From Variovorax sp. PAMC26660 (GTDB taxonomy: Bacteria > Pseudomonadota > Gammaproteobacteria > Burkholderiales > Burkholderiaceae_C), in the NCBI RefSeq assembly GCF_014302995.1, contig NZ_CP060295.1:682001-746000 (forward strand): a DNA stretch of 64,000 nucleotides, written 5' to 3'. The translations under genes were made by a program, and so were the position numbers. The notes under the pieces were generated by a model, which was not told where the DNA came from, searched no databases, and was given only the letters and a program-made list of their open reading frames with translations. Positions 52,964-61,816 of the stretch are shown piece by piece; position 1 is the first letter of the stretch; every line of letters starts with the position of its first letter.

Positions 52964-55129
52964 TCAGAACTTCGCGGTCAATGCCACCTGCAGTTCGCGC
53001 CCTGCGCCGGGCATGATGAGGTTGTCGACGCTGCCGTGCCCGGAGACGTAGTACTTCTTGTTGGTGAGGTTCTTCAGGTTCACCGAAATCTCGTAGCGCG
53101 CCGTCTTGTAGCTGGCCGCCAGGTCGGCCGTGACGTAGCCCGGCAGCGTGACCAGGTTGCTGAGCGACGCATAGCGCGCGGCCACATAGTTCACGCCGCC
53201 GCCTGCGCTCAGGCCGTTGCCCAGGTCTTTCATGAGCCACACGAAGGCCGAGTGGCGCGGCGTGAGCGCCGCCACCTTGCCCTGTACCGGCAACGCCGCG
53301 CCCACCGGCAGTTGCAGCGAGCTGACCGTGGCCAGCGACTTCACCATGCGGCCGTCGAGGTACGCATAGCCCGCGCTGATGTCCCAGCGCCCCGGCAGCT
53401 TGCCGGCCAGCGCGAGTTCGAGCCCGTTGGTGCGCTGCGTGCCCACGTTGATCTGCCGCGCCGGGTTGGCAGGGTCGGTGTTCTTCATGCCCGAGCGTTC
53501 GAGGTTGAAGATCGCCGTCGTGAAGTTGAGCGCGCCGTCCAGAAAGTCGAACTTGGCGCCGATTTCCTTGTTGACCGTGATCTCGGGGTCATTGGCCGCA
53601 ATGCCGGTCGACAGCGCGAAGGTCTCGGCCGAAGGCTGGAACGAGCGGCTGTACGAGACGTAGTAGGACTGCGTTTCGCTCGGCTGCCACACCACGCCTG
53701 CGCGCGGGCTGAACTTCCGGTCGGTGCGTTCGATGGGCGCCTGCGAGCGCTCGAACGAGGTCTCCTGGCCGAACACGTCGTAGCGGCCACCCACAAGCGC
53801 CTTCCATTGCGGCGCCAGGGTGATCTGGTTCTGCGCGTAGATCGCGGCCGTCTTGAAGGTCGAGTTGCTCGGGATCGCACTGGCGGCCTGGTAGCTCGCC
53901 AGTGGAATGGGCGCGGGCGCGGCCATCGGGTTCAGGATGCTCACGCGTTCGTAGCCGGTGGCCGAAGACACCGAGTACAGGCGCTTGTCCTGCTTGCCGA
54001 ACTCCGCGCCCACCAGCCACTCCTGCTTGAAGCCGCCGATGGTGTTGCGCCAGGTCAGGTCGGTCTGGTTGAACCAGCCGCTTTCGTCGCGGTCCACGAA
54101 GCCGCGCGTGCGGCCCACCGTCATGCGCACCGGGTCGGTGGTGCCGCTGGGCAAGGTGTTGAAGCGGTCCAGCTTGTAGGTGTAGTAGCGCGTGACGTTG
54201 CGCAGGTCCAGCGATTCGTTGAAGCGGTGGTTCAGCGTCGAGGTGAAGGACTGCACGCGGGTCGTGGTGGTGTCGTCGCGCTTGCCGAAGGCCGAGCCGT
54301 AGTAGGTGCCGATGGGCACGTTCACCGGCCGGCCGTTGAGCGCGGGAATGCCGAAGTCGGTCAGGCGCTGGTCGTAGGCGTTGGTGTACTGCAGCAGCAG
54401 GTCGGTCTGCGGGCTGAACTTGATCGCCAACGACGGCGCGATGCTGTAGCGGTCGATGAACTGCTGGTTGCGAAAGCTGCCCGACTTTTCGCGCGCAACG
54501 TTCAGGCGAAAGGCCATGTTCTCGCCGATGGGCGTGTTCAGGTCGGTGGTCAGCCGCTTGAAGTCATGGGTGCCCAGGCCGAGCGAGACTTCGCCGAAGG
54601 GGCGCTCGAACACGGGCTTCTTGGTCACGCGGTTGATGAGGCCACCCGACGAGCCACGGCCATACAGCACGGCAGCCGGGCCCTTCAGCACCTCGATGCG
54701 TTCCGTGTCCGACAGGTCACGAAAGTACAGCGCATCGTCGCGCACGCCGTCCACGAACCAGTCGGCAATGGCCGAGAAGCCGCGAATGACCACCTGGTCG
54801 CGCTGGCCGTCACCCGCGTTGAAGGACACGCCCGGCACATTGCGCAGGGCGTCCTGCATCGAGGTCGCGCCCTGGTCGTGCAGCAGTTGCGCCGGCAGCA
54901 CGTTCACCGCCTGCGGAATGTCGCGCAGCGGCGCACTGCCCTTGGTGGCGGTACTGCTGACGGAGGGGGCGTAGCCAGCATCCTGCTCGGAGCTGACGGT
55001 GACTTCCTTGAGCGTGGTGCCACCGGCACTCTGCTGGGCATGCGCGGCGCCGTTCAAGGCGGCCAGCACGGCAAGGAACAAGGACGGATGGCGCAGGCGA
55101 AAACGCGGCGCAGGCGAGCGAACGGACAT
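52964..55129 (-). CDS. TonB-dependent siderophore receptor
   Basis: 721 aa. The signal peptide ends near AHAQ (residue 32). A plug domain follows (PQAVNVLPAQLLHDQGATSMQDALRNVPGV; RIEVLKGPAAVLYGRGSSGGLIN). The beta-barrel ends with a typical C-terminal Phe (QVALTAKF). The plug motifs fit Fiu/FhuE-like catecholate or hydroxamate receptors. No siderophore synthesis, ABC uptake or FecR/sigma genes are adjacent. The start has a GAGGGAA SD. Iron control is expected, but I find no convincing Fur box. Confidence 0.9.
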   Translation of the reverse strand: MSVRSPAPRFRLRHPSLFLAVLAALNGAAHAQQSAGGTTLKEVTVSSEQDAGYAPSVSSTATKGSAPLRDIPQAVNVLPAQLLHDQGATSMQDALRNVPGVSFNAGDGQRDQVVIRGFSAIADWFVDGVRDDALYFRDLSDTERIEVLKGPAAVLYGRGSSGGLINRVTKKPVFERPFGEVSLGLGTHDFKRLTTDLNTPIGENMAFRLNVAREKSGSFRNQQFIDRYSIAPSLAIKFSPQTDLLLQYTNAYDQRLTDFGIPALNGRPVNVPIGTYYGSAFGKRDDTTTTRVQSFTSTLNHRFNESLDLRNVTRYYTYKLDRFNTLPSGTTDPVRMTVGRTRGFVDRDESGWFNQTDLTWRNTIGGFKQEWLVGAEFGKQDKRLYSVSSATGYERVSILNPMAAPAPIPLASYQAASAIPSNSTFKTAAIYAQNQITLAPQWKALVGGRYDVFGQETSFERSQAPIERTDRKFSPRAGVVWQPSETQSYYVSYSRSFQPSAETFALSTGIAANDPEITVNKEIGAKFDFLDGALNFTTAIFNLERSGMKNTDPANPARQINVGTQRTNGLELALAGKLPGRWDISAGYAYLDGRMVKSLATVSSLQLPVGAALPVQGKVAALTPRHSAFVWLMKDLGNGLSAGGGVNYVAARYASLSNLVTLPGYVTADLAASYKTARYEISVNLKNLTNKKYYVSGHGSVDNLIMPGAGRELQVALTAKF

Positions 55130-55146
55130 GGTTGATTTCCCTCAGG

Positions 55147-55168
55147 GCGATTTTTTTTGTGAAATCGC
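55147..55168 (-). other. Hairpin in the receptor leader
   Basis: GCGATTT and AAATCGC form a 7-bp stem with an 8-base T-rich loop 18 bases before the receptor start codon (minus-strand leader). It is a candidate translational or small-RNA control structure. The remaining 55169-55360 gap shows no gene or known riboswitch pattern. Confidence 0.4.
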
Positions 55169-55360
55169 GAAGCAACACGCCGGCTCGCCACCTCTCAAGT
55201 GGAGAAACCGGATGTGCCCTGCCTGGAAAAATCTGGGTTGGGTGCCTTTGCCGCTCGGCACCGGCGCGGGGCCGGGCTTGCAGCAAAGGGATCGCATCGC
55301 GCGAACCAAAGAATTATAAATCGTGCCTTCTCTGTGTCCGGCAGCCGCACAGGCCCGCCG

Positions 55361-55567
55361 CTAGCAGCAGCGTCCCTTGCCCGCGCCGTAGCGCGCCTCC
55401 AGCCGCTCCCTGAAGAAAACCTCGTAGCTCATCGGCGGCCGGTCCGGGTGGGTGGCCGCCATGTGGGTCAGGTAGGCGTCGTAGTCGGGCAGCCCGACCA
55501 TGAGCCGCAGCGACTGCTTGAGCGAGCGCGCAAAGTAGCGCCCGGCTTCCGGCAATGCGAGGCCCAT
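55361..55567 (-). CDS. ybdD: YbdD/YjiX family protein
   Basis: 68 aa. The family pattern is [38 protein letters not shown], with a C-terminal GKGRCC. These small proteins are encoded directly after CstA/BtsT-type transporters and are needed with them for uptake. The ATG at 55567 follows the cstA stop by 4 bases; a start 54 bases upstream would overlap cstA. Confidence 0.88.
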   Translation of the reverse strand: MGLALPEAGRYFARSLKQSLRLMVGLPDYDAYLTHMAATHPDRPPMSYEVFFRERLEARYGAGKGRCC

Positions 55568-55571
55568 GGCG

Positions 55572-57644
55572 TCAGTGGGCTGCCGACGACGCAGTGCCCA
55601 CCGGCTCGAACGGCGTTTCACGCGTGGTCGGCCGGTTGGCCGCGCGCGCCGCCAGGCAGGCCTTGATGCTGTAGACCAGCACGCTCAGCACCACGAAGAT
55701 GAAAAGCGCGCACAACGCCGCATCCAGCCGGTCGTTGAAGACGATGCGTGACATGGCCTCGGGCGTCTTGGCCGGCGCCACCAGCACGCCGTTGGCCAGG
55801 CCTTCGGTGTACTTCGCCGCATGCGAGAGAAAGCCGATCTTCGGGTCGGCCGAGAAGATCTTCTGCCAGCCCGCCGTGAGCGTGCAGGCCAGCAGCCATG
55901 CGGCCGGCGCAATGGCCACCCACGCATAGCGCTCGCGCTTCATGCGGAACAGCACCACCACGCCCAGCAGCAGCGCCACCGCGGCCAGCATCTGGTTGGA
56001 GATGCCGAACAGCGGCCACAGCGTGTTGATGCCGCCCAGCGGATCGACCACGCCCTGGTACAGAAAGTAGCCCCAGGCCGCCACGCACAGCGCCGTGGCA
56101 ATCAGGTTGGCCGGCAGCGAATCGGTGCGCTTGAGCGCAGGCACGAAGCTGCCCAGCAGGTCCTGCAGCATGAAGCGGCCGGCGCGGGTGCCGGCGTCCA
56201 CCGCCGTGAGGATGAACAGCGCCTCGAACAAAATTGCGAAGTGATACCAGAAGGCCATCATGGCCTGCCCACCGATCACCTGATGAAGGATGTGGGCAAT
56301 GCCCACCGCCAGCGTCGGGGCACCGCCCGCGCGGCCCAGGATGGTGGTTTCGCCCACGTCCTTCGCGGTCTGCAGCAGCATCTCGGGCGTGATCACGAAG
56401 CCCCAGCTCGAGATGGTCTGCGCCGCCTGCTGCGCCGTGCTGCCCACCAGCGCGGCCGGGCTGTTCATCGCGAAGTAGATGCCCGGCTCGATGCACGAGG
56501 CCGCCACCAGCGCCATCACTGCCACGAAGGATTCGGCCAGCATGCCGCCGTAGCCGATGAAGCGCGCATGGCGCTCGTTGTCGAGCATCTTGGGCGTGGT
56601 GCCCGAGGAGATCAGCGCGTGGAAGCCCGACACCGCACCGCAGGCGATGGTGATGAACAGGAACGGGAACAGGCTGCCGGACCACACTGGGCCGCCGCCC
56701 TGCGCGAACTGCGTGAGCGCAGGCATCTGCATCGTCGGCATCACGAACATGATGCCGATGGCCAGCGCGATGATCGTGCCGATCTTCAGGAAGGTCGAAA
56801 GATAGTCGCGCGGCGCCAGCAGCAGCCACACCGGCAGGCTCGCGGCCACGAAGCCGTAGCCCACCAGCATCCACGTGAGCGCCTTGCCGTCGAAGGTGAA
56901 GAGCGGCGCCCATTCGGCGCTCTGGCTCACGGCCTGGCCGCCGAAGATGGCCAGCATCAGCAGCACGAAGCCGATCAGCGACACCTCGCCGATGCGCCCC
57001 GGGCGAATGAAGCGCAGGTACACGCCCATGAACAGCGCCACCGGCACCGTGGCCGCCACCGTGAAGGTGCCCCACGGCGATTCGGCGAGTGCCTTGACCA
57101 CGATCAGCGCCAGCACCGCCAGGATGATGATCATGATCATGAAGGTGCCGAACAGCGCGATCATGCCGGGCACCACGCCCATCTCCTGCTTGACGAGGTC
57201 GCCCAGCGAGCGGCCGTCGCGCCGCGTCGAGATGAACAGAATGATGAAGTCCTGCACCGCACCGGCGAACACCACGCCCGCCAGGATCCACAGCAGGCCG
57301 GGCAGGTAGCCCATCTGCGCGGCCAGCACCGGGCCCACCAGCGGACCCGCACCCGCGATGGCCGCGAAGTGGTGGCCGAACAGCACGTTCTTGTCGGTCG
57401 GCACGTAGTCCAGGCCGTCGTTGTGGCGATGTGCCGGCGTCTTGCGGTTGCCATCCAGGCCCAGCACCTTGTCGGCGATGAAGAGGCTGTAGTAGCGGTA
57501 GGCGATCAGGTAGGTGCAGATCGCGGCGGCCACCACCCACAGGGCGTTGACGCTTTCACCTCGGGTCAGGGCCACGGTGCCGAGCGCGAATGCGCCGACC
57601 ACGGCCACGACCAGCCACACCAGATGGCGTCGGATGCTGTGCAT
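55572..57644 (-). CDS. cstA: Carbon starvation protein CstA (peptide/pyruvate transporter)
   Basis: 690 aa, about sixteen to eighteen hydrophobic helices. Family blocks are [57 protein letters not shown] and [16 protein letters not shown]. It imports peptides or pyruvate in carbon-poor conditions. It has a GAGGAG SD. ybdD follows immediately, the standard pair. In Escherichia coli cstA translation is repressed by CsrA; a hairpin holding the SD here may allow similar control (inference). Confidence 0.94.
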   Translation of the reverse strand: MHSIRRHLVWLVVAVVGAFALGTVALTRGESVNALWVVAAAICTYLIAYRYYSLFIADKVLGLDGNRKTPAHRHNDGLDYVPTDKNVLFGHHFAAIAGAGPLVGPVLAAQMGYLPGLLWILAGVVFAGAVQDFIILFISTRRDGRSLGDLVKQEMGVVPGMIALFGTFMIMIIILAVLALIVVKALAESPWGTFTVAATVPVALFMGVYLRFIRPGRIGEVSLIGFVLLMLAIFGGQAVSQSAEWAPLFTFDGKALTWMLVGYGFVAASLPVWLLLAPRDYLSTFLKIGTIIALAIGIMFVMPTMQMPALTQFAQGGGPVWSGSLFPFLFITIACGAVSGFHALISSGTTPKMLDNERHARFIGYGGMLAESFVAVMALVAASCIEPGIYFAMNSPAALVGSTAQQAAQTISSWGFVITPEMLLQTAKDVGETTILGRAGGAPTLAVGIAHILHQVIGGQAMMAFWYHFAILFEALFILTAVDAGTRAGRFMLQDLLGSFVPALKRTDSLPANLIATALCVAAWGYFLYQGVVDPLGGINTLWPLFGISNQMLAAVALLLGVVVLFRMKRERYAWVAIAPAAWLLACTLTAGWQKIFSADPKIGFLSHAAKYTEGLANGVLVAPAKTPEAMSRIVFNDRLDAALCALFIFVVLSVLVYSIKACLAARAANRPTTRETPFEPVGTASSAAH

Positions 57645-57652
57645 GCGGATGT

Positions 57653-57675
57653 CTCCTCAATATTGGAGCGAGGAG
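57653..57675 (-). promoter_or_regulatory. SD-sequestering hairpin in the cstA leader
   Basis: On the minus strand CTCCTC (57675-57670) can pair with the ribosome-binding GAGGAG (57658-57653), 11-base loop, just before the cstA ATG. A separate perfect 10-bp repeat, CTGCGTGGCA/TGCCACGCAG with a 30-bp spacer, lies at 57724-57773. Confidence 0.5.
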
Positions 57676-57860
57676 TCTTGCCGGCGCGGGGTGTTGGCGC
57701 ATCCGTCGGACCGCGTGGGCGGCCTGCGTGGCATTGCGTAATGGAAAACCCGAACAATCAGCCTGCCACGCAGCAGTGCTATGCCTGCGGGCCTACACGC
57801 ACGAACCGGACCAGACTGCAACATACGCCCTGCCATCGACGGTACAGAAAGATCGAAGCC

Positions 57861-59135
57861 ATGGACATACCTTCCGCCACTCCCCCGGCCGCCGCGCCAC
57901 CGCGCTGCTGCATCGCGGGCGGCGGTCCGGCCGGCATGGTGCTGGGCCTGCTGCTTGCGCGGGCCGGCGTGCCCGTCGTGGTGCTGGAGAAGCACACCGA
58001 CTTTCTGCGTGACTTTCGCGGCGACACCGTCCATCCATCGACGCTGGAGATCCTGCATGAGTTGGGCCTGCTCGACGCATTTTTGCAGCGCCCGCATGAC
58101 CGCATCGAAGAACTGCGCGTGACCTTCGAAGGCCGGGACCTTCCCGTGGCCGATTTTTCGCACCTGCCTTCGCACAGCAAATTCCTGGTGCTGATGCCGC
58201 AATGGGAGTTCCTGGATTTCATGTGCGACGAGGCCCGGCGCTATCCGGGCTTCGAGCTGTGGACCGATGCCGAGGCCATCGGCCTGCTGCAGGACAAAGG
58301 CCGCGTCAACGGCGTGAAAGTACGGCGCGGCAGCCGGGCCGGCCAGCCGCAGGACATCGAACTGCACGCCTCGCTGGTGGTGGCGGCCGATGGCCGCCAC
58401 TCCACGCTGCGCGATGCCGCTGCACTGCCGCACATCAGCTACGGCGCGCCCATCGACGTCTTGTGGATGCGCATTCCCAAGGCACCCGGCGACCCCGAAG
58501 CCACCGCCGGCCACATCGCCGGCGGGCATCTCCTGGTGACCCTGAACCGTGGCGACTATTGGCAGTGCGCCTTCGTGATCCCCAAAGGCGGCCACGCCGC
58601 ATTGCAGGCCAGGGGCATCGCCGCGTTTCACGCCGAGATCGCCAAGGTCGCGCCTTTTCTTGCGGCCCGGCTGCCGTCGGCCCTGCCCGACTGGGACGCG
58701 GTGAAGCTGCTCGAAGTGACGGTCGACCGGCTCGAGTCGTGGTCATGCCCCGGCCTGCTGTGCATCGGCGATGCCGCACACGCCATGTCGCCGGTGGGTG
58801 GCGTGGGCATCAACCTCGCCGTGCAGGACGCCGTGGCCGCCGCCAACCTGCTGGCATTGCCGCTGGCCGGCAGCGCGACCGACAAGCAGATCGACAACCT
58901 GCTGCCTCAACTGCAACGCCGCAGGGAATGGCCGGTGCGTGTGACACAGGCCGCCCAGCGCATGGCGCAAGACCGTGTGCTGATGCCCGTGCTCGACGGC
59001 AAGGTTTCGGGCGCGGCAGGGCATGTGCCATGGCCGCTGCGGCTGCTGTCGCGCTGGCCCTTGCTGCGCAGGCTGCCCGCGCGCGCGGTCGGGCTGGGTG
59101 TGCGGCCCGAGCACGTGCAGTCGCCGCGCGCCTGA
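57861..59135 (+). CDS. FAD-dependent aromatic monooxygenase (UbiH/PHBH-like)
   Basis: 424 aa. FAD motif CCIAGGGPAGMVLGLLLARAG near residue 16, FAD/NADPH motif VVAADGRHSTLRD near residue 170, and the second FAD motif LCIGDAAHAMSPVGGVGINLAVQDA. It belongs to the p-hydroxybenzoate hydroxylase class and would hydroxylate an aromatic substrate with NAD(P)H. The frame is open far upstream across cstA, but the ATG at 57861 starts the FAD domain. It is divergent from cstA by 216 bases. Confidence 0.85.
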   Translation: MDIPSATPPAAAPPRCCIAGGGPAGMVLGLLLARAGVPVVVLEKHTDFLRDFRGDTVHPSTLEILHELGLLDAFLQRPHDRIEELRVTFEGRDLPVADFSHLPSHSKFLVLMPQWEFLDFMCDEARRYPGFELWTDAEAIGLLQDKGRVNGVKVRRGSRAGQPQDIELHASLVVAADGRHSTLRDAAALPHISYGAPIDVLWMRIPKAPGDPEATAGHIAGGHLLVTLNRGDYWQCAFVIPKGGHAALQARGIAAFHAEIAKVAPFLAARLPSALPDWDAVKLLEVTVDRLESWSCPGLLCIGDAAHAMSPVGGVGINLAVQDAVAAANLLALPLAGSATDKQIDNLLPQLQRRREWPVRVTQAAQRMAQDRVLMPVLDGKVSGAAGHVPWPLRLLSRWPLLRRLPARAVGLGVRPEHVQSPRA

Positions 59136-59238
59136 GCACCTTCTCTTTATGTCTTGTTTACGCGCTCGCGTGAACATTCGACGCCGTTTTTATGCGCGTC
59201 TTCGGACACTCGATGCTTCGCAAGGCAACGAGTGAGCA

Positions 59239-59349
59239 ATGGACTTCGTGTGGTTGGTCGTCATCGCGGCCGTGTGGATCGTCTCGGCTGAAACATGGGT
59301 GCGCATTCGCAGGCTCGACGCACCGCGCAGCCGTTCGGGCAGGGCGTGA
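59239..59349 (+). CDS. Putative 36-aa single-TM protein
   Basis: The frame reads MDFVWLVVIAAVWIVSAETW then a basic tail (RIRRLDAPRSRSGRA). One hydrophobic helix with a positive C-terminal side suggests a small inner-membrane protein. Its stop is one base before the ATG of the next gene, a translationally coupled arrangement. The SD is weak. Support is positional and compositional only. Confidence 0.4.
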   Translation: MDFVWLVVIAAVWIVSAETWVRIRRLDAPRSRSGRA

Positions 59350-59350
59350 C

Positions 59351-59686
59351 ATGGTGTTGAACGCAACGCTCTGGTATCGCGCCGCCGCCTGGGTCAGGCA
59401 GACCCAGGCGCGGCCGGACATGACGCTGTTCTGGTCGTGCTGCGGCACGCCCACGCTCGGTGACCAGACCCTCATCGGACGCCACGGTGGGCGCGACGCG
59501 CTCGTGGCCTCATGCAGTCACTGCGGCGCGGAGTGGCTGAGCCTGTCTCAGGCCGAGAACCCGAGCGACTGGCAACCCTTGAGGCGCAGCGAAGCCACAG
59601 CCGCGCGAACGACATGCAGGCCGGCGCGCGTCAGCGATGAACACCGTGCCTGGCGCCAAAGGAAGCAGCGCGACCTCGAAGACTGA
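59351..59686 (+). CDS. Small hypothetical protein with CxxC-type cysteines
   Basis: 111 aa from the ATG at 59351 (the frame is open upstream from 59192). Cysteines occur as FWSCCGTP and CSHCGAEW, a possible zinc-ribbon-like pair of sites, with a charged C-terminus (RQRKQRDLED). I recognise no family. It ends 4 bases from the convergent NlpC/P60 gene. Confidence 0.5.
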   Translation: MVLNATLWYRAAAWVRQTQARPDMTLFWSCCGTPTLGDQTLIGRHGGRDALVASCSHCGAEWLSLSQAENPSDWQPLRRSEATAARTTCRPARVSDEHRAWRQRKQRDLED

Positions 59687-59690
59687 GGAC

Positions 59691-60179
59691 TCAGGGCCGG
59701 CGCGCCTGCATCGCCTGCCGCGACCAGTACACGCCATCCAGCCGATCGAGTCGCACCTCGCCACCGGTCGACGGCGCATGCACGAAACGCCCGCCCCCAA
59801 CATAGATGCCCGCATGCGATGGCGTGGACGGACCGAAGAGCACCAGGTCGCCGGTGCGGATCTCGGACATCGCCACCGGACGGCCGAAGCCCGCCATTCG
59901 CGCCACCGTGCGCGGCGGCACCTGCCCCACGCTGCTGCGGTATACATAGCCGATGAGCCCGCTGCAATCGAAACCGCCCTCCGGCGTGTTGCCGCCATAG
60001 CGGTACGGCGTGCCGACCAGACCCAGCGCATGGATCGCGATGCCGTTCGACTGATCGGGCGTCAGCGAAGACATGACGGGTGCGGACGATGACGATGGCG
60101 GTCCCGGCGGACTCGCGCAGCCCAGCACCAGAAGGCAGGCCCCGATCGGGAGCCATCGAAGAAGCTGAAGCAGGGACAT
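59691..60179 (-). CDS. NlpC/P60-family peptidoglycan hydrolase lipoprotein
   Basis: 162 aa. Lipobox LVLGC with Cys21. The catalytic triad is C72 (GGFDCSG), H122 (PSHAGIY) and H134 (FVHAPS), so it should be an active gamma-D-Glu-diaminopimelate endopeptidase of the periplasm (Spr-like, compact form). The ATG at 60179 starts the signal peptide; the in-frame region upstream to 60251 is charged and rejected. Confidence 0.9.
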   Translation of the reverse strand: MSLLQLLRWLPIGACLLVLGCASPPGPPSSSSAPVMSSLTPDQSNGIAIHALGLVGTPYRYGGNTPEGGFDCSGLIGYVYRSSVGQVPPRTVARMAGFGRPVAMSEIRTGDLVLFGPSTPSHAGIYVGGGRFVHAPSTGGEVRLDRLDGVYWSRQAMQARRP

Positions 60180-60234
60180 GTGGCGTGACGGGTCTTGTGG
60201 TCGTGGGCCGACTCTAGCGCGACGGCACTGCCTG

Positions 60235-60329
60235 CTAGGGTGAGTCGACATTCAAACGGGGCCGCGAAGGACGAATGCCGGGTGCAAAGCGGGCCAACGC
60301 GGCCCCGTTTGAATGTCGATTCACCCTAG
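60235..60329. repeat. Near-perfect 32-bp inverted repeat with 31-bp loop
   Basis: Arms 60235-60266 and 60298-60329 match at 31 of 32 positions (one C/T change). They begin and end with CTAG. The right arm contains the stop codon of the DUF4345 gene (60326-60328). It may be the terminator of that gene or a small palindromic mobile element; no T-run follows on either strand. Confidence 0.85.
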
Positions 60330-60712
60330 TGACCCACGTAGTGAGCCCCGGCCATGACAAAAGGAATGAGAAGCTCGGGGATCAGATAGCCGAGCCAGAC
60401 GGCCGCCGGCTCGGGAAGGCCCACTTTGCTGATGGACAACAGGCGCCCACAACCAGCAAGCAACACGCCGAGCGCCAGGAGATAGATGAGAACGCCCTGC
60501 TGGCGAACCGTGAACGCGGCCCAGAGACAGATGAGCCCCGTGGACAGATAGACCCCCGCCATGAACCTGTGCACGTTGTCGTAGCGCGGCGAGGTTTCAG
60601 GCTGGCCCAGGTACATCTGGAGGCTGCCGCCGAAGATGGCGATGGCAGCCACCAAGAACAAGCAGACCTGGACGACGATCTGGCTGATGCTGAGAGGAGC
60701 TTCGGGCGACAT
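60326..60712 (-). CDS. DUF4345-family membrane protein
   Basis: 128 aa with four hydrophobic helices (about residues 10-32, 48-66, 72-90, 100-122). The middle YLLALGVLLAGCGRLLSI and the Gly/Pro-rich loop GLPEPA fit the DUF4345 family of small inner-membrane proteins. Function unknown. The ATG at 60712 starts just before TM1. Its stop codon lies within the 32-bp inverted repeat. Confidence 0.72.
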   Translation of the reverse strand: MSPEAPLSISQIVVQVCLFLVAAIAIFGGSLQMYLGQPETSPRYDNVHRFMAGVYLSTGLICLWAAFTVRQQGVLIYLLALGVLLAGCGRLLSISKVGLPEPAAVWLGYLIPELLIPFVMAGAHYVGH

Positions 60713-60797
60713 GGACGACGGTCTCCGTTGTTGATGGGCTCGACCCGATGGCAGAAGATCGGCCTTCCACGCACATCGGGCGGCGCACCGCCGGAGT

Positions 60798-61712
60798 CTA
60801 CGACTGCGCCGCCTCCTTGAGCATCCACTCGCGAAACGCGAGCACACGCGGATCTTCGCTGCTGCCCTCCGGACAGACAAGGTGGTAGGCGTAAGGCCGC
60901 GCCACGCTCACGCCGATGTCGAACAGCCTCACCAGCCGGCCCTGCGCAAGATCGGTGGCGATCATGTCCAGGTCGGCCAGACCCACGGCACCGCTTTCGA
61001 TGACCGCCTGCACCACGAAGCCTGAATCGGAGAACGCCACGCACCGGCTGTCGTCGAAATCAGCGATGCCGGCCGCGGCCATCCACATGCGCCAGTTGGG
61101 CCAGATCATGCCCTCGGTCTTCCAGTCCACGTAGCACAGCGTGTGCTGCAACAGGTCCTGTGGCTCCTGCAGCCGGGGTCCGGTTTCGAGCAGCTTCGGG
61201 CTGCAGACCGGCACGATCACCGTGTCGAACAATCGATCGGATCGTGCGTGTTCATGGCTACCGGTGCCAAAGCGGATCGCGACATCGATGTCGTCCATGT
61301 CGAAGCTGCGAAGCTCGTCGCTGATGTCGAAGCTCAGCTCCAGGCCCGGGTTCTCGGCGCGGAACCGGGCAAGCCTGGGCAGCAGCCAGTTGGTCGCGAA
61401 CCTTGCGCTCAGCGAAATGCGCAGATGCGCGGCGCTGCGCGTCATGCGCCGGGCGCGGCCGGCGGCGCGCTGCAGGGTGTCGAGCGCATCGGCCGTTGTC
61501 TCGAACATCACGGCGCCGGCCGGCGTGAGCTGGATCGTGCGGCTGGTGCGCGTGAACAGCACCACGCCCAGTTGGTCTTCGATCTCCTTGATCTGGTAGC
61601 TGACCGCCGCTGGCGTCAGCCCGACCTCGTCGGCCGCGCGCGTGAAGTTCAGGTGCCGCGCGGCCGCCTCGAAGGTCCGGAGTGCGCGCGTTCCCGGCAG
61701 CATGCGGTTCAT
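60798..61712 (-). CDS. LysR-family regulator, GcvA-like
   Basis: 304 aa. The start PGTRALRTFEAAARHLNFTRAADEVGLTPAAVSYQIKEIED is typical of the GcvA subgroup; the effector domain follows (LRISLSARFATNWLLPRL). Two starts 9 bases apart are possible (MNRM). It is divergent from an MFS exporter gene by 104 bases, probably its target. Confidence 0.9.
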   Translation of the reverse strand: MNRMLPGTRALRTFEAAARHLNFTRAADEVGLTPAAVSYQIKEIEDQLGVVLFTRTSRTIQLTPAGAVMFETTADALDTLQRAAGRARRMTRSAAHLRISLSARFATNWLLPRLARFRAENPGLELSFDISDELRSFDMDDIDVAIRFGTGSHEHARSDRLFDTVIVPVCSPKLLETGPRLQEPQDLLQHTLCYVDWKTEGMIWPNWRMWMAAAGIADFDDSRCVAFSDSGFVVQAVIESGAVGLADLDMIATDLAQGRLVRLFDIGVSVARPYAYHLVCPEGSSEDPRVLAFREWMLKEAAQS

Positions 61713-61816
61713 CGATCTTCAAGCTCCATTTGATGGTTCGTCGAGAACTACTCGTTTCCCAACGCCCGCTCCCCCGGGAATGATCGTGCGAATTGACAAC
61801 GATGGAGTGAATATAA

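Noticed and set aside
53036..55135. About 700-codon + strand frame opposite the TonB receptor
   Set aside because: The receptor on the minus strand has complete plug and barrel motifs; the + frame is low-complexity.
55169..55360. Cobalamin riboswitch or Fur box upstream of the TonB receptor
   Set aside because: No B12-box-like or conserved riboswitch core was found, and the A/T-rich stretch near 55310 fits the Fur consensus poorly.
55821..57860. Very long open frame on the + strand running into the monooxygenase gene
   Set aside because: It is antisense to cstA; its sequence is His/Arg/Ala-rich with no fold, as expected for the opposite strand of a high-GC gene.
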